From NCBI RefSeq assembly GCF_902859825.1, contig NZ_CADIKB010000001.1, positions 555,707 through 619,706 of the forward strand: 64,000 nt of DNA. Reading direction: 5' to 3'. This DNA comes from Paraburkholderia phenoliruptrix (lineage in GTDB: Bacteria > Pseudomonadota > Gammaproteobacteria > Burkholderiales > Burkholderiaceae). Positions 54,557 through 63,337 of this stretch are shown here, one piece after another. Under the pieces are notes generated by a model, which was not told the DNA's origin, ran no database searches, and saw only the letters and a list, made by a program, of their open reading frames with translations. Every line of letters begins with the position of its first letter. Position 1 is the first letter of the stretch. The position numbers and the translations under genes are program-made.

Positions 54557-54988
54557 ATGAAACGACTGCTTATCGCTGCACTAGCGGCCACCTGTGTCGC
54601 CAGTTCCCTTCACGCTCAAACCCACGACGCAGGCCCGCTCGATACCCCCACGGGCAAACTGCAATTTGCACGCGACGGCCACGGCTTTGTTGCATTGCTT
54701 CAAAACGACGCCTTCGATCGGTTCAGTGCCAATACGCTGACCCATTTCGACGAGTTGAACAACGCGGACGACACCGTTGCGCGCACACTCGTACAAACGG
54801 ACGTAGGGCCCGTGCTGTACGACTTGCGGCGCCGTCCACCGCTTGTGCAGCATATCGGCACGCGTATGACAGTCAGACGCCTGTTCTGGCAAGGCGACGA
54901 GGTGGTGATGCAGGGCTCACAAGGCTGGTTCCGCTTCCAGCGCGGTGTGTTGACCAGGCTGCAGTCGTCCACGACCACGTACCATTGA
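54557..54988 (+). CDS. exported protein of unknown function
   Basis: This 143-residue protein has a clear signal peptide (MKRLLIAALAATCVASSLHA-Q) and a small mature domain of about 120 residues rich in beta-type patterning. No known motif is seen and the mature part has no Cys. It converges on the CDP-diacylglycerol diphosphatase gene 67 bases away. Confidence 0.65.
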   Translation: MKRLLIAALAATCVASSLHAQTHDAGPLDTPTGKLQFARDGHGFVALLQNDAFDRFSANTLTHFDELNNADDTVARTLVQTDVGPVLYDLRRRPPLVQHIGTRMTVRRLFWQGDEVVMQGSQGWFRFQRGVLTRLQSSTTTYH

Positions 54989-55055
54989 TTGTCCGCATGG
55001 GCGAGCCACATCCCGATTGCATCCTCGTCGCCGCCGGCAAACTCGCGCCCGCTGC

Positions 55056-55820
55056 TCAAGGCGCGTCGGCGACATGGCACGCGTGATCGAGCAGGCCCTC
55101 GGCTGAACCGCTGCCGTTGTTCGCATCCAGACCGCTGCTCACCAGCAGCCAGCCGTCTTTGTCTGCCGACGGCCCCGCGCCCGTCACGAGGATGGTTTGC
55201 ATCGCCATCGCATCGGCGTTCGGGTTGTCGCGTGCAACGACGCGGAACGGATCGCTCGCACCGGTCAGCGCAGTCACGCGCATGATCCGGTAGCGGCTGC
55301 CGTCCAGCGTGTCCCACTGCCAGTTGCCGGGCGCGTCTTTCGAATGTCGTGCGAGCGCGTGGCTGATGTCGTCGCGCATGCAGTCGATATGAATATGCAA
55401 CTGGTTCTGCGTGCGGCGGAATTGCGAATTGATTTCGAGCCCTAAGTGATTGTCCGGCAGCGTGCGCTTGACCGAGCGATTCACATAACCCCGTGCGGCC
55501 CATGCGTCGGCCCAATAGGCTGGCGCACGCGGCGCGAGCACGAGCGGACTTTCGATGCCGGTGACGCGGTCCGTCGGAATCAGCAGATATTGCGAACGTC
55601 CCACGATATCCTTCAGGATTGCATAGCGTTTCTCGAGATCGACCAGCGTGCATTGACCGGGCGTGCCGCTGGCCTGTTGCGAGGGCACGCAGCGGATATC
55701 GACGATTTTCCACAACGCGTCGGGATCGACTGCTGCGAGGCGGGCGCAGCCCGCCACGGCCAGCACCATGCCGAGCACGGCCGCCGTTCGCCTGACGTGT
55801 TGCGCGCCGCGATGCATCAT
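55056..55820 (-). CDS. cdh: CDP-diacylglycerol diphosphatase
   Basis: This protein of about 254 residues has a lipobox-like AVAGC at its N-terminus and a HIT-like catalytic motif, QLHIHIDCMRDD, which gives the His-x-His of the Cdh family. It cleaves CDP-diacylglycerol to CMP and phosphatidate at the inner membrane. ATG at 55820 gives a length close to E. coli Cdh; a longer start at 55907 is possible. It is downstream of the amidase gene with only a short gap. The first residues differ between the two starts, so the anchor type is uncertain. Confidence 0.85.
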   Translation of the reverse strand: MMHRGAQHVRRTAAVLGMVLAVAGCARLAAVDPDALWKIVDIRCVPSQQASGTPGQCTLVDLEKRYAILKDIVGRSQYLLIPTDRVTGIESPLVLAPRAPAYWADAWAARGYVNRSVKRTLPDNHLGLEINSQFRRTQNQLHIHIDCMRDDISHALARHSKDAPGNWQWDTLDGSRYRIMRVTALTGASDPFRVVARDNPNADAMAMQTILVTGAGPSADKDGWLLVSSGLDANNGSGSAEGLLDHACHVADAP

Positions 55821-55919
55821 GCGGCGCTCTGGGGATGGGGAAACAAGAAGCTCGCTAGCAGGTGTCGGCGATGTCGGCGCGTGAGCGTGGGTTGTCGGTG
55901 GCAGCATCGTTTATCGGTT

Positions 55920-57374
55920 TCAAAGCACGGGCGGCGGGACTTCGCCGAGCAGCTGTTCAAACGCCACGCCGATGGCGAGCAGGTGCCTGTCGCTGCCGAG
56001 CGGTCCGTCCAGTTCGAGGCCGACCGGCAAGCCTTGCGCGCTGATTCCCGCCGGCAGGGACAAACCGGGAATACCGGCGGTGCTGGCGGGGTCGGTATTG
56101 CGCAGAAAGGCTTCCATGGTGTCGACAGGCGGCGCGCCGTCGATCGAAACCGTCGACGAACCGTTGATCTCGTCCATGGGCACAGCGGTGAGCCGCGTGG
56201 TCGGAAAGAGGAGCGCATCGAGCCGTTCGTCGGCGAAAGTTGCAGCCATATAGGCCTGCAAAAGCGGTCGCCAGTGATTGAGCGCGGCCTCATAGCGCGA
56301 GTCGAGCGCGCCCGCGAGCACCGCGTCATAGATCTCCCGCACGTCCGGACTCGCAATGCGCGCGGCCAGCTCCGCGACCGTCTGCACCGGCGCATGGTTC
56401 GCAACGAGCCACGCTTTTACATCGACGCGCGCTTCGTAAATCGCAATCGGGCCGCCGACCATGCCGTTCAGGTCTTCCAGTTCGCTCATTTGAACCGGCA
56501 CAAAAACGACACCCGCGGCCTCGAGCTTTTTGAGTGCGGCACGCGCGACGTCTTCGACCTGTTGCGCAAGGCCGGACCACAGCGGCGCCGGCAAGCCGAT
56601 GCGCAAGCCGTTCAGCGCGATGGCCGGCAGTGGACCGGCGCCGCTTATCACGCCGTCGAGCAGCGCGATGTCGGCAGCGCTGCGGGCCATGGGGCCGACG
56701 GTATCGCGCGTGTGGCTGATCGGCACGACGGCGTCGGGGTCGTGATAGCGCCGCTCGCTGCCGCCATTGCCGACCGACGGACGAAAGCCCGCGGTGCCCG
56801 TCAACGCGGCGGGAATGCGCGTGGAGCCGCCGGTGTCGGTACCGAGCCCCGCGGGCGCAATGCGCGCTGCAATGGCCGCGGCCGTGCCGCCCGAGGAGCC
56901 GCCGGGAATCAGCGTGGGATCGTACGGATTGCGCACGGGGCCCGCGTGCGCGGCCAGGTTCGTGCTCGTGATGCCGAACGCGAGCTCGTGCATATTGGCC
57001 TTGCCGAGGATAATCGCGCCCGCGTCGAGCAGGCGTTGCACCGACGGCGCATTGGCGTCCGGCACGAAACCTTCAAGAGCGGGCGTGCCTGCGGAGGTGG
57101 GCAGCCCTACGGTATTGATGTTGTCCTTGACGACGATCGGCAAGCCGGCAAGCGGCAGTTGCGCCTTTGCTTCGGCGGATAGCGCATCGATGCGGCGTGC
57201 GGCGGCAAGGGCGCCGTCGAGGTCGATCACGGTCAGCGCGTTGAGCGTCTCTAATGCGGCTGCGCGCGCGAGCAATGTCGCGACATAATCCGTTGCTTGA
57301 AGCCGCCCCGACTGGATCGCGGCGACGGCTTGTGTTGCGCTCAACGCGAGTTGTTCATCGACGGTCCATGTCAT
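55920..57374 (-). CDS. amidase-signature hydrolase
   Basis: This 484-residue enzyme of the amidase-signature family has the catalytic Ser-cisSer-Lys set: Lys in LPIVVKDNINTVG, cis-Ser in IPGGSSGGTAAA and nucleophile Ser in TDTGGSTRIP. Length and layout resemble indole-acetamide or mandelamide hydrolases and other small amidases. It is followed by cdh on the same strand. The substrate cannot be told from sequence. Confidence 0.88.
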   Translation of the reverse strand: MTWTVDEQLALSATQAVAAIQSGRLQATDYVATLLARAAALETLNALTVIDLDGALAAARRIDALSAEAKAQLPLAGLPIVVKDNINTVGLPTSAGTPALEGFVPDANAPSVQRLLDAGAIILGKANMHELAFGITSTNLAAHAGPVRNPYDPTLIPGGSSGGTAAAIAARIAPAGLGTDTGGSTRIPAALTGTAGFRPSVGNGGSERRYHDPDAVVPISHTRDTVGPMARSAADIALLDGVISGAGPLPAIALNGLRIGLPAPLWSGLAQQVEDVARAALKKLEAAGVVFVPVQMSELEDLNGMVGGPIAIYEARVDVKAWLVANHAPVQTVAELAARIASPDVREIYDAVLAGALDSRYEAALNHWRPLLQAYMAATFADERLDALLFPTTRLTAVPMDEINGSSTVSIDGAPPVDTMEAFLRNTDPASTAGIPGLSLPAGISAQGLPVGLELDGPLGSDRHLLAIGVAFEQLLGEVPPPVL

Positions 57375-57597
57375 CGCCGGGCTCCGGATGGTTCAGTGCC
57401 CGGTGCGCGCGAACGGCTGACGAGGCGCAGCGTGAATGCCCAGTGGCGCAGGCTGTGGTGTTTCGCAACATCTGTCAATGTAGGGGACATGGCAGGCGTA
57501 AAGAGAGCGACTCGAGGTGTCGCCTATTCTGTCACAATGCCCCGACATACGGTGCCGGCGCTGCCTGTCGCCGGCACGCGTCATCTTCCATTCCGTG

Positions 57598-57813
57598 TCA
57601 CTGGTGATTGTCGACCCACATGCGTGCCCAGCGGAATGCATAGGCGAGCGCGTGCTCTTCGTCGAAGAAATAGTCGAGCGCGTCAAAGCAATAAGACTGG
57701 CGGCGGCTCGAGCTCGCTTTTTCGATGGTCAGGTTTGCGGCGAATAGCCCATTGGGCAAACGTTGCGCCGCTGGCGCGACTTCGTAGCCCTTGTAGCGGA
57801 TATGTGAATTCAT
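57598..57813 (-). CDS. small conserved-type hypothetical protein
   Basis: The 71 residues form a compact alpha/beta domain: IRYKGYEVAPAAQRLPNGLF (strand-turn), ANLTIEK, and a late EEHALAYAFRWARMWVDNH helix. Many short Burkholderiaceae proteins share this layout. The frame is clean, though the ribosome site is weak. Its role is unknown. Confidence 0.6.
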   Translation of the reverse strand: MNSHIRYKGYEVAPAAQRLPNGLFAANLTIEKASSSRRQSYCFDALDYFFDEEHALAYAFRWARMWVDNHQ

Positions 57814-58213
57814 GGTCGTGGCGGTGAAGTGCCCGCATATTTTGCAAAGAGCCGGTACACATGACGCCTCGCGTTCGCGTTTGCGTCGGCATCAGGCGGC
57901 GGATGAGTCGGCGGGCAGGCTCAAGCGTAGGCCGCGCTGAAGGGCCCGTGAACCAATCATTCTTCGCACGCAAATCAGCGGGGATCCGGAACGCTCTTCA
58001 GAAGGCCGGATAACGGCGTGTTTGGCGGGTTCGCACACACTATCGCGCGCGTCGCCCAAGGAGTCTGTTATGTGCCGCACGGTGCGCATGAGCGCGAGGG
58101 CCCCCATCCGCGAATGCAAATGTAAATGCGAGGCGAGGGCGCTGGCGGGAAGCCGAACTCAGTCTCAACTTAAGGGCAGAACTGAAGGACTGAACCGAGG
58201 CGTAGCGCGGCCT
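57814..58213. other. gene-free stretch
   Basis: These 400 bases lie between the small hypothetical gene and the flavin reductase gene. The open frames seen in them have composition typical of shadows and no ribosome sites. A single CTTAAG at about 58168 is isolated. No RNA or repeat was found. Confidence 0.4.
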
Positions 58214-58873
58214 TTACACCGCGTGCAGAAGTCGGGCGGGCTGCGCGGGCTGAAGCGGATCGCGTGCGGCGTTCGGGCCTCGCGCAGCCTGCGCGGTGAA
58301 CGTCAACGCAAATTGCGCGGCTTGCTGGCCGACCGTGGCGAGCTGGTCGACCACCTTTGCGTCGGAACAGGTGTCCACGCTGTCAAAGCGCGTTTCGAGC
58401 GTATTGATGCCGGCGCCGAACGGCGTCGGCCAGCCGCGCAATGCATGAACGATAGAGCGGAGCGAAGTCAGCACGGAACCTGCCGCCTGCCAGCCGTAAG
58501 CCGTGACGATGCAGCCGACCGCCCGGCCGTCGAGATACGGACGTTCGTCGGCGCGCAGTTCCTCGAGCGTGTCGAGCGCATTTTTTACAAGGCCCGACAC
58601 GCCGCCGTGATAACCGGGCGTCGCAATGATTAGCGCGTCTGCATGACGCACGGCTTCGATCAGTTCGAGCTGTTCGTCGGTGCGAATGCTGTTTTCGGGC
58701 GCGTAGTGCGGCAGACTATGCAGGAACGTGCCGCCGAACAGCCGGGTTTTTGCACCCGCCGCTTCGGCGCCTCGCAACGCGAAGCCGAGCGCGCGCTCGG
58801 TCGACGAGGCCGCGCGCGTCGTGCCGCCAATGCCGACGACGAGCGGCCGGCGGTGATGATCGAAACTGGTCAA
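58214..58873 (-). CDS. NADPH-dependent FMN reductase
   Basis: This 219-residue flavodoxin-like reductase has the nucleotide-binding start VVGIGGTTRAASSTERAL and the FMN loop TPGYHGGVSGLVKNALD. It reduces FMN, quinones or related acceptors with NADPH. The start is TTG at 58873, with AAGGAG 7 bases upstream; no ATG suits. Three copies of a 10-base repeat lie in its upstream region. Confidence 0.85.
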   Translation of the reverse strand: MTSFDHHRRPLVVGIGGTTRAASSTERALGFALRGAEAAGAKTRLFGGTFLHSLPHYAPENSIRTDEQLELIEAVRHADALIIATPGYHGGVSGLVKNALDTLEELRADERPYLDGRAVGCIVTAYGWQAAGSVLTSLRSIVHALRGWPTPFGAGINTLETRFDSVDTCSDAKVVDQLATVGQQAAQFALTFTAQAARGPNAARDPLQPAQPARLLHAV

Positions 58874-58926
58874 CGAAATGCTCCTTCGGTAGCGGCTCAC
58901 GGCGCTCGTGCGCGGGTTGCGCGGAA

Positions 58927-58955
58927 GCGAACCGGGGCGAACCGGGGCGAACCGG
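58927..58955. repeat. 10-base tandem repeat
   Basis: The unit GCGAACCGGG is present almost three times in a row, 54-82 bases before the flavin reductase start. It is short and likely a slippage product, but it could affect the transcript leader. Confidence 0.6.
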
Positions 58956-59094
58956 ACTTTGAAGCACCATCTTAATGAGCGCGGAACGCGGCACGAAGCG
59001 ACTTTTTGTTCTAACCATATAACCGGGAACCATGGCGGCATGCGCTTCGATTTCACGCGCTACCCCTGCCGATAAGCATATGGCGAACAATTGT

Positions 59095-59123
59095 TTGGGC
59101 GCGAGGGCGTGCGCCGTTATGAT
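59095..59123 (+). promoter_or_regulatory. candidate promoter of the small RNA
   Basis: TTGGGC and TATGAT are separated by 17 bases. The -10 box is near consensus and the -35 matches three of six. Transcription would start near 59130. Confidence 0.45.
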
Positions 59124-59129
59124 CGAGCC

Positions 59130-59194
59130 GTCTCCTCCATGACACTCCTTGACATGGGACTCGCCTCGCCTGCTTGCTGGCGGGGCTTTTTTTT
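59130..59194 (+). ncRNA. candidate small regulatory RNA (about 65 nt)
   Basis: The predicted transcript starts near 59130 with an unpaired pyrimidine-rich TCTCCTCC segment. A hairpin with CCATG/CATGG arms (59137-59157) follows, whose loop holds ACTCCTTGA, and then a terminator hairpin. Two anti-Shine-Dalgarno-like motifs plus a long U tail are marks of Hfq-dependent repressors. No protein gene reads into it from the left on this strand. No known family is claimed. Confidence 0.5.
59163..59194 (+). terminator. strong rho-independent terminator
   Basis: The 8-bp stem GCCTCGCC/GGCGGGGC (one G-T pair) has an 8-base loop and is followed by eight T. It faces right, but no coding gene lies upstream on this strand, which is why a small RNA is proposed. 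Confidence 0.8.
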
Positions 59195-59319
59195 CGCCGG
59201 TCCGCCGCCGGTTTTCTGCCGCTTCCCGGCGGCGCGCGGACAGCTCGCTTCACGATTGCGCCGTTTATCGCGTGCTACGATGGTCCGCGACACGATACCC
59301 GGCAAGCTCGACGAGGCAA

Positions 59320-60012
59320 ATGGCAACTCTCTATGACACGCTCGGCGTGCCCATGCACGCCACCGACGAAGAAATCAAGCGCGCCTACCGCAAGGCGGCG
59401 ATGAAGTGGCACCCGGACCGCAACGCGGGTTCCGAGGACGTGGCGCGCGCCGCGTTCCAGGAGATCAGGGACGCCTACGCGATTCTCTCGGACGCCGCGC
59501 AGCGCAAGGTGTACGACGCCGTCTACGCCGAGCAGATGCAGCAATGGGAAGCGCAGCGCGCGCGCCATCAGAAGGCGCAGGCGGAGCGCGAGGCAGCGGC
59601 GCGCGCGGCGGACGAGGCCGCCTATGCAGAGATGGTGTCGCTCGCCATGCGTTTCGCCGACGAAGGCCACAACCGGGACGTGCTGTTTGGCGTGCTGCTC
59701 GGGCGCCAGTGCGAGCCGGCGCGTGCCGCGCAGATCGCGGACAGCGTGGCGGCATTGCAGGCGGCACGGCGCGAGGCCGCGGCCAGCCGCGCTTCTACGG
59801 AAGAGGCGGCGGACATTGCTTTTGACGGGGGCGCCGACGCGTCGTCGCCCGAAGCCGTCAAAACGGGCTCCGGCGCTCACCAGACCGCCGCCCGTGGCGC
59901 CCACGCCACGCACGCTCAGCGCGACCGGCGCGAACAAAGCGACAGCGAGGCGCAGCCCGCCGGAGGTTTTTCCACACTGTGGTTCCAGTTTCTCAACGGC
60001 CTGCGGTTCTGA
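59320..60012 (+). CDS. DnaJ-domain protein
   Basis: This 230-residue protein has an N-terminal J domain (residues 3-68: YDTLGVPMHATDEEIKRAYR, HPD in KWHPDRN, AFQEIRDAYAILSD) followed by a charged Ala-rich coiled coil and a low-complexity C-terminus. It lacks the Gly/Phe and zinc regions of true DnaJ, so it is a J-protein that recruits DnaK for a particular client. The C-terminal FLNGLRF is hydrophobic. Function beyond DnaK binding is unknown. Confidence 0.88.
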   Translation: MATLYDTLGVPMHATDEEIKRAYRKAAMKWHPDRNAGSEDVARAAFQEIRDAYAILSDAAQRKVYDAVYAEQMQQWEAQRARHQKAQAEREAAARAADEAAYAEMVSLAMRFADEGHNRDVLFGVLLGRQCEPARAAQIADSVAALQAARREAAASRASTEEAADIAFDGGADASSPEAVKTGSGAHQTAARGAHATHAQRDRREQSDSEAQPAGGFSTLWFQFLNGLRF

Positions 60013-60160
60013 GCATCCCATTTTGGTGCTGCTTGAAACCGGCCGCTCCAGGGGCAAATTCCCGTAGCGCGCGGAATAAAGACATCGTAGTGTCACGGGG
60101 GCGCAAGACTCTGCGAGCACAATCGCGCATACAAGAGACAAAAACACGTACGGGGTAAGC

Positions 60161-60682
60161 GTGACCGAGAAATATAAAGTGCTGTTTCTCTGCCGTGAGA
60201 ATTCAGCACGCAGCATCATGGCCGAAGCTTTGCTGCGGGAGTTGGCCGGACACCGGTTCGAGGTTTTCAGCGCGGGGCCGGAGCCGGCCTTGCGGATCCA
60301 TCCGTTGACGGTGGCGCAACTGCGGCCCGGCGTTTCCGACCTGGGCGTGCTTTGCCCGAAAAGCTGGCTGGAATTCACCGGCGAATGGGCGCCGCGTATG
60401 GACCTCGTGGTTGCGCTGGACGAGAGCGTCGCCGCTCCGCACGCGCCGGTCTTTCCCGGCGAACCCGCGTTCAGCGTGTGGAATTTCGCCGATCCGCTCG
60501 CGGACTTCCTGTCCGAGCCGGAACGGATTCGTCTATTCGAAAAGGTGTTCTGGCAAATCGTGCGTCAGTTGAGCGGCTTTATCGAGGCGCCGAAATGCGC
60601 GCGGCCGCCGCGGCCGACACCGGTGCGCGGCGCAACCAGTCGTGCACTGGCCGGCTTGCCGACCTGCGATGTGCCGCGATAG
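60161..60682 (+). CDS. low-molecular-weight phosphatase / ArsC-type protein
   Basis: This 173-residue protein has the P-loop CRENSARS near residue 11 (CxxxxxR, the LMW-PTPase signature) and a general-acid Asp in WNFADPLAD. This architecture serves both tyrosine phosphatases and thioredoxin-linked arsenate reductases. Only two Cys in expected redox positions are unclear, so either role is possible; no ars genes are adjacent. The start is GTG at 60161. A proline-arginine tail follows residue 145. Confidence 0.83.
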   Translation: MTEKYKVLFLCRENSARSIMAEALLRELAGHRFEVFSAGPEPALRIHPLTVAQLRPGVSDLGVLCPKSWLEFTGEWAPRMDLVVALDESVAAPHAPVFPGEPAFSVWNFADPLADFLSEPERIRLFEKVFWQIVRQLSGFIEAPKCARPPRPTPVRGATSRALAGLPTCDVPR

Positions 60683-60698
60683 CACGGCGCCTTGCCGC

Positions 60699-61025
60699 TT
60701 AGCGGTCGTTCGAGCGCGCGAGGCGGCTGCCTGCAAACGGGTCGTTTTTCCAGTCGACGTGCTTTTTAGGCTGCGGCGCGGGGGCGGGCGGCGCCGATAA
60801 TTCGAAGTGGTCGATTGATTGGCCGGCGCTGATGGCCTGCTTGAGCCATTGCGGCATTTCACCCTGGCCGTCCCAGCTGTCCCCCGTCGCGCTGCGGTAG
60901 CGCGCGTTCTTTTGCGCGGCCGGTTCGGATGCCAGCACGGCGGCAAGGTCTTCCGGTTTGATGCCAAACTCTTCCATGCGATGGCGGAGATACGCAATCA
61001 TGCTATCTCGCTTCCTTTCGTCCAT
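60699..61025 (-). CDS. H-NS-family nucleoid protein
   Basis: The 108 residues include the H-NS-type DNA-binding segment YRSATGDSWDGQGEMPQWLK at about 44-63, preceded by a short helical region (MIAYLRHRMEEFGIKPEDL) and followed by a Pro-rich linker and a basic tail. The N-terminal oligomerisation part is much shorter than in E. coli H-NS, as in other short Burkholderia members. AAGGA lies 10 bases before the ATG at 61025; ATG at 61001 is an alternative. It may silence AT-rich acquired DNA. Confidence 0.82.
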   Translation of the reverse strand: MDERKRDSMIAYLRHRMEEFGIKPEDLAAVLASEPAAQKNARYRSATGDSWDGQGEMPQWLKQAISAGQSIDHFELSAPPAPAPQPKKHVDWKNDPFAGSRLARSNDR

Positions 61026-61639
61026 AAGATATTCGTCCTTCTAAAGCGTCCAGCGTTCTGTCAAATGCAGATTGCGAGGAAAACCCGCGAGAGCTTCGAG
61101 TCCATTTAAATGGCGCCGGTCCGCGGTGAGGTTATTAATCGAAATTGGAAAAACGATGGTGACGATGCACTGATTTTGGGCGGCTGGTCTCACGTCCACG
61201 CTCCGTCTCGCAACGGCGTTTGCGCGGGGCCCTATCTTGTGGTTATGTCGCCATCATAACGCACTGCGCGCGCAATGCACGCACCGTTTCAACTGATTTT
61301 CGGGGATTTGAACGCGCTTTGGAGACTGTCCGCTCCGCCCCTAGTATCTTTCACCAGTTCCGAGCCGCCATTTGAATTCCGCAGTGCCCGAACTATAAAA
61401 GAAATAGCGGAGAGGACAATCCGTGTTTTCCAGCCTGAGGCGCCGTTTCGCAATGGTAGTGAACGCAGGCGGCGTCGGCACGGCGCGGGCGGCTCGTTGC
61501 CCGTTGCATTTCACGAGTCCATGCAGCAGGCCCGCGTGACATGGCTTTTTCCGACGGCCCCGATCGGGCGGCCGGCCTTTTACACGGATCGATTCTCGGG
61601 AGGGACGACACTGCTGCGCCGGATTCAAGGAGTCTGGAC
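61026..61639. other. 614-base gene-free stretch
   Basis: This is the longest gene-free stretch in the window. It holds a perfect 12-base palindrome, CCATTTAAATGG (61102-61113), which could bind a dimeric protein, and an AT-rich patch near 61130-61170 that suits the H-NS-like gene promoter. The frame open at 61275-61643 has no ribosome site and its translation has a non-coding look. No RNA structure was found. Confidence 0.45.
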
Positions 61640-61972
61640 ATGAAGCTACGTTTATTGATGGCGGTCGTGAGCGCCGTTCTTTTTCTCGCGCCACGCGCGG
61701 CCAGCGCCGACGACACGACGACGCAGCGCGGGGCCGAGCTATCCACCGGCACACCCGCCGGCAGTTCGGCCAGTCACAGGCTGATGCAGCATGCCAACGA
61801 GTCGGCACAGGCCACCACGGACATGTCGTTGAGCGAACCGGCGACAAGCGGCTCGCAGTCCGTTCAGAACGTCTCTTATGGAGGTGTGGCGACAGGGCGG
61901 TCGGAGACCGGCGCCCGGCAAAATATGCGTTGTTCCGCAAGGCCGCAATGCATGATTTACTTCGGCCAGTGA
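61640..61972 (+). CDS. small secreted Ser/Thr-rich protein
   Basis: This 110-residue protein has a signal peptide (MKLRLLMAVVSAVLFLAPRAASA-D) and a mature part rich in Ser, Thr, Ala and Gln with two late Cys (MRCSARPQCMIYF), likely a disulfide. AAGGAG lies 8 bases before the ATG at 61640. No family is recognised. Confidence 0.68.
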   Translation: MKLRLLMAVVSAVLFLAPRAASADDTTTQRGAELSTGTPAGSSASHRLMQHANESAQATTDMSLSEPATSGSQSVQNVSYGGVATGRSETGARQNMRCSARPQCMIYFGQ

Positions 61973-62023
61973 AGCCGCGGGTTCGCCGGGGCGGTGCGTC
62001 GCGGACTCACTGCCTCGTGTTTT

Positions 62024-62296
62024 TCATGCCAACGCGGTCTGGGTGGCCGCGTCCTCGGTATTTTCGACGATGCGGCTCACCATGGCCTCGACCCCCGGCC
62101 CCTGCATGGCCGCGCGTTCGCCGAAGCGGCGGAACTCGTCCAGCAGCGAGCGCCACGACGCGTGCCAGTGCGTTTCCTTGATGCACGTACCGGACGGATC
62201 GGCGATTCGCAGTACACCGTTGTCCGGATAGAAGGTGAGAGTGACCGGCATGCCGTCGATAACGCAGGTCGCGGTGCAGGGGCGGGTGCTAACCAT
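62024..62296 (-). CDS. small hypothetical protein
   Basis: These 90 residues form a compact domain: CTATCVIDGMPVTLTFYP (beta hairpin), SGTCIKETHWHASW and a helical C-terminus LLDEFRRFGERAA. AAAGGA is 9 bases before the ATG at 62296; the longer start at 62347 has none. Two of the Cys and the HWH could bind metal. It converges on the secreted protein gene. Confidence 0.65.
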   Translation of the reverse strand: MVSTRPCTATCVIDGMPVTLTFYPDNGVLRIADPSGTCIKETHWHASWRSLLDEFRRFGERAAMQGPGVEAMVSRIVENTEDAATQTALA

Positions 62297-62493
62297 ATTC
62301 AATGTCCTTTCATTAGGCGAGGAGTCCACTGGATGCTGTTGGCGCATTCAGCAAACCCCGTGCCCGGCGCTTTCTTCAGCAGACGCCAATGAAATTCCGG
62401 CGATATCGCCTGAAAGGTCCCACCTGTGCGCAATGCGGCGGAGCCGTGCCTCTGCGCATGTGTCCGCAGCGCTTTTTGGCCGCCGCAATCAAA

Positions 62494-63330
62494 TCAGTCG
62501 AGCGGCACGGTCAGACGATCGATGACCGCAGACGTCTCCGGGCGCACGCCGCGCCACCAGGCGAACGCCTCGGCGGCCTGCTCGACCAGCATGCCGACGC
62601 CGTCGGCAATGCCGCGCACGCCCGCGTTGCGCGCGAGCCGCAGAAACGGCGTGAGCCGCTTGCCGTACACCAGCTCATAAGCGGTGCCGGTCGGACTGAA
62701 TACGCCCGGCGGGACGGGCGGCAGGTCGCCAGTCAGGCTTGCCGAAGTCGCGTTCACCACGAGATCGAAGCGGCCCAGCGCCGGCAGATCGCCATAGCCG
62801 CGGGCATGCACAGAAGCGCCGCCTGAGTCGACCTCGGCCACGAGCGCCTCGCCCTTCGCCACGTCGCGATTCGCGATGACGAGTTCGGCGGGACCCGCGG
62901 CGAGAAACGGCAGCAGCGCGCCGCGTGCTGCGCCCCCGGCGCCGAGCATCAGCACGCGCTTGCCGGCAAGCGGAACGCCGAGATTGACCTCGATATCGCG
63001 CGCGAGTCCGATGCCGTCGAAATTCTCTGCGATGATCCGGCCGTTCTCGAACTTGAGCGCATTGGCGGCGCCCGCCAGCGCCGCCCGTTCGCTGCGTTCA
63101 TCGGCGAGAGCAAAGGCCTTGAGCTTGAAGGGCGCGGTGATGTTGATGCCCTTGCCGCCTTGGGCCGCAAAGGCGCGCACCATCCGCTCGAAACCGTCGT
63201 CGGGAACAAGCGGGCCCTCCATCGCGACATACGACATGGCCTGCTGTGTCGCCTCGGCGAACAGCCCGTGAATCAACGGAGACTTCGTGTGTCCGATCGG
63301 ATTGCCGATCACAGCATACTGGTCAGTCAT
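62494..63330 (-). CDS. aroE: shikimate dehydrogenase
   Basis: This 278-residue AroE-family dehydrogenase has the N-terminal KSPLIHGLFAEA, catalytic Lys in NITAPFK, catalytic Asp in ENFDGIGLARD (the usual Thr before Asp is Phe here), the cofactor loop LGAGGAARGALL and the C-terminal GMLVEQAAEAFAWW. It reduces 3-dehydroshikimate or acts on a related quinate-type substrate. The Phe substitution and the neighbour at 63338 hint at a catabolic or substrate-shifted paralog. The start lies 7 bases behind a CoA-transferase fragment. Confidence 0.85.
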   Translation of the reverse strand: MTDQYAVIGNPIGHTKSPLIHGLFAEATQQAMSYVAMEGPLVPDDGFERMVRAFAAQGGKGINITAPFKLKAFALADERSERAALAGAANALKFENGRIIAENFDGIGLARDIEVNLGVPLAGKRVLMLGAGGAARGALLPFLAAGPAELVIANRDVAKGEALVAEVDSGGASVHARGYGDLPALGRFDLVVNATSASLTGDLPPVPPGVFSPTGTAYELVYGKRLTPFLRLARNAGVRGIADGVGMLVEQAAEAFAWWRGVRPETSAVIDRLTVPLD

Positions 63331-63337
63331 CTCTCTC

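Larger units (their letters stand above)
58874..59319. other. divergent region containing a candidate small RNA
   Basis: These 446 bases between the flavin reductase and DnaJ-domain genes contain the tandem repeat, a promoter-like pair, a two-hairpin RNA candidate and a strong terminator, all listed separately. No protein gene is supported. Confidence 0.5.

Noticed and set aside
61275..61643. A 122-codon frame in the gene-free stretch
   Set aside because: No ribosome site, no coding-like composition, and it runs into the start of the supported secreted-protein gene in another frame.
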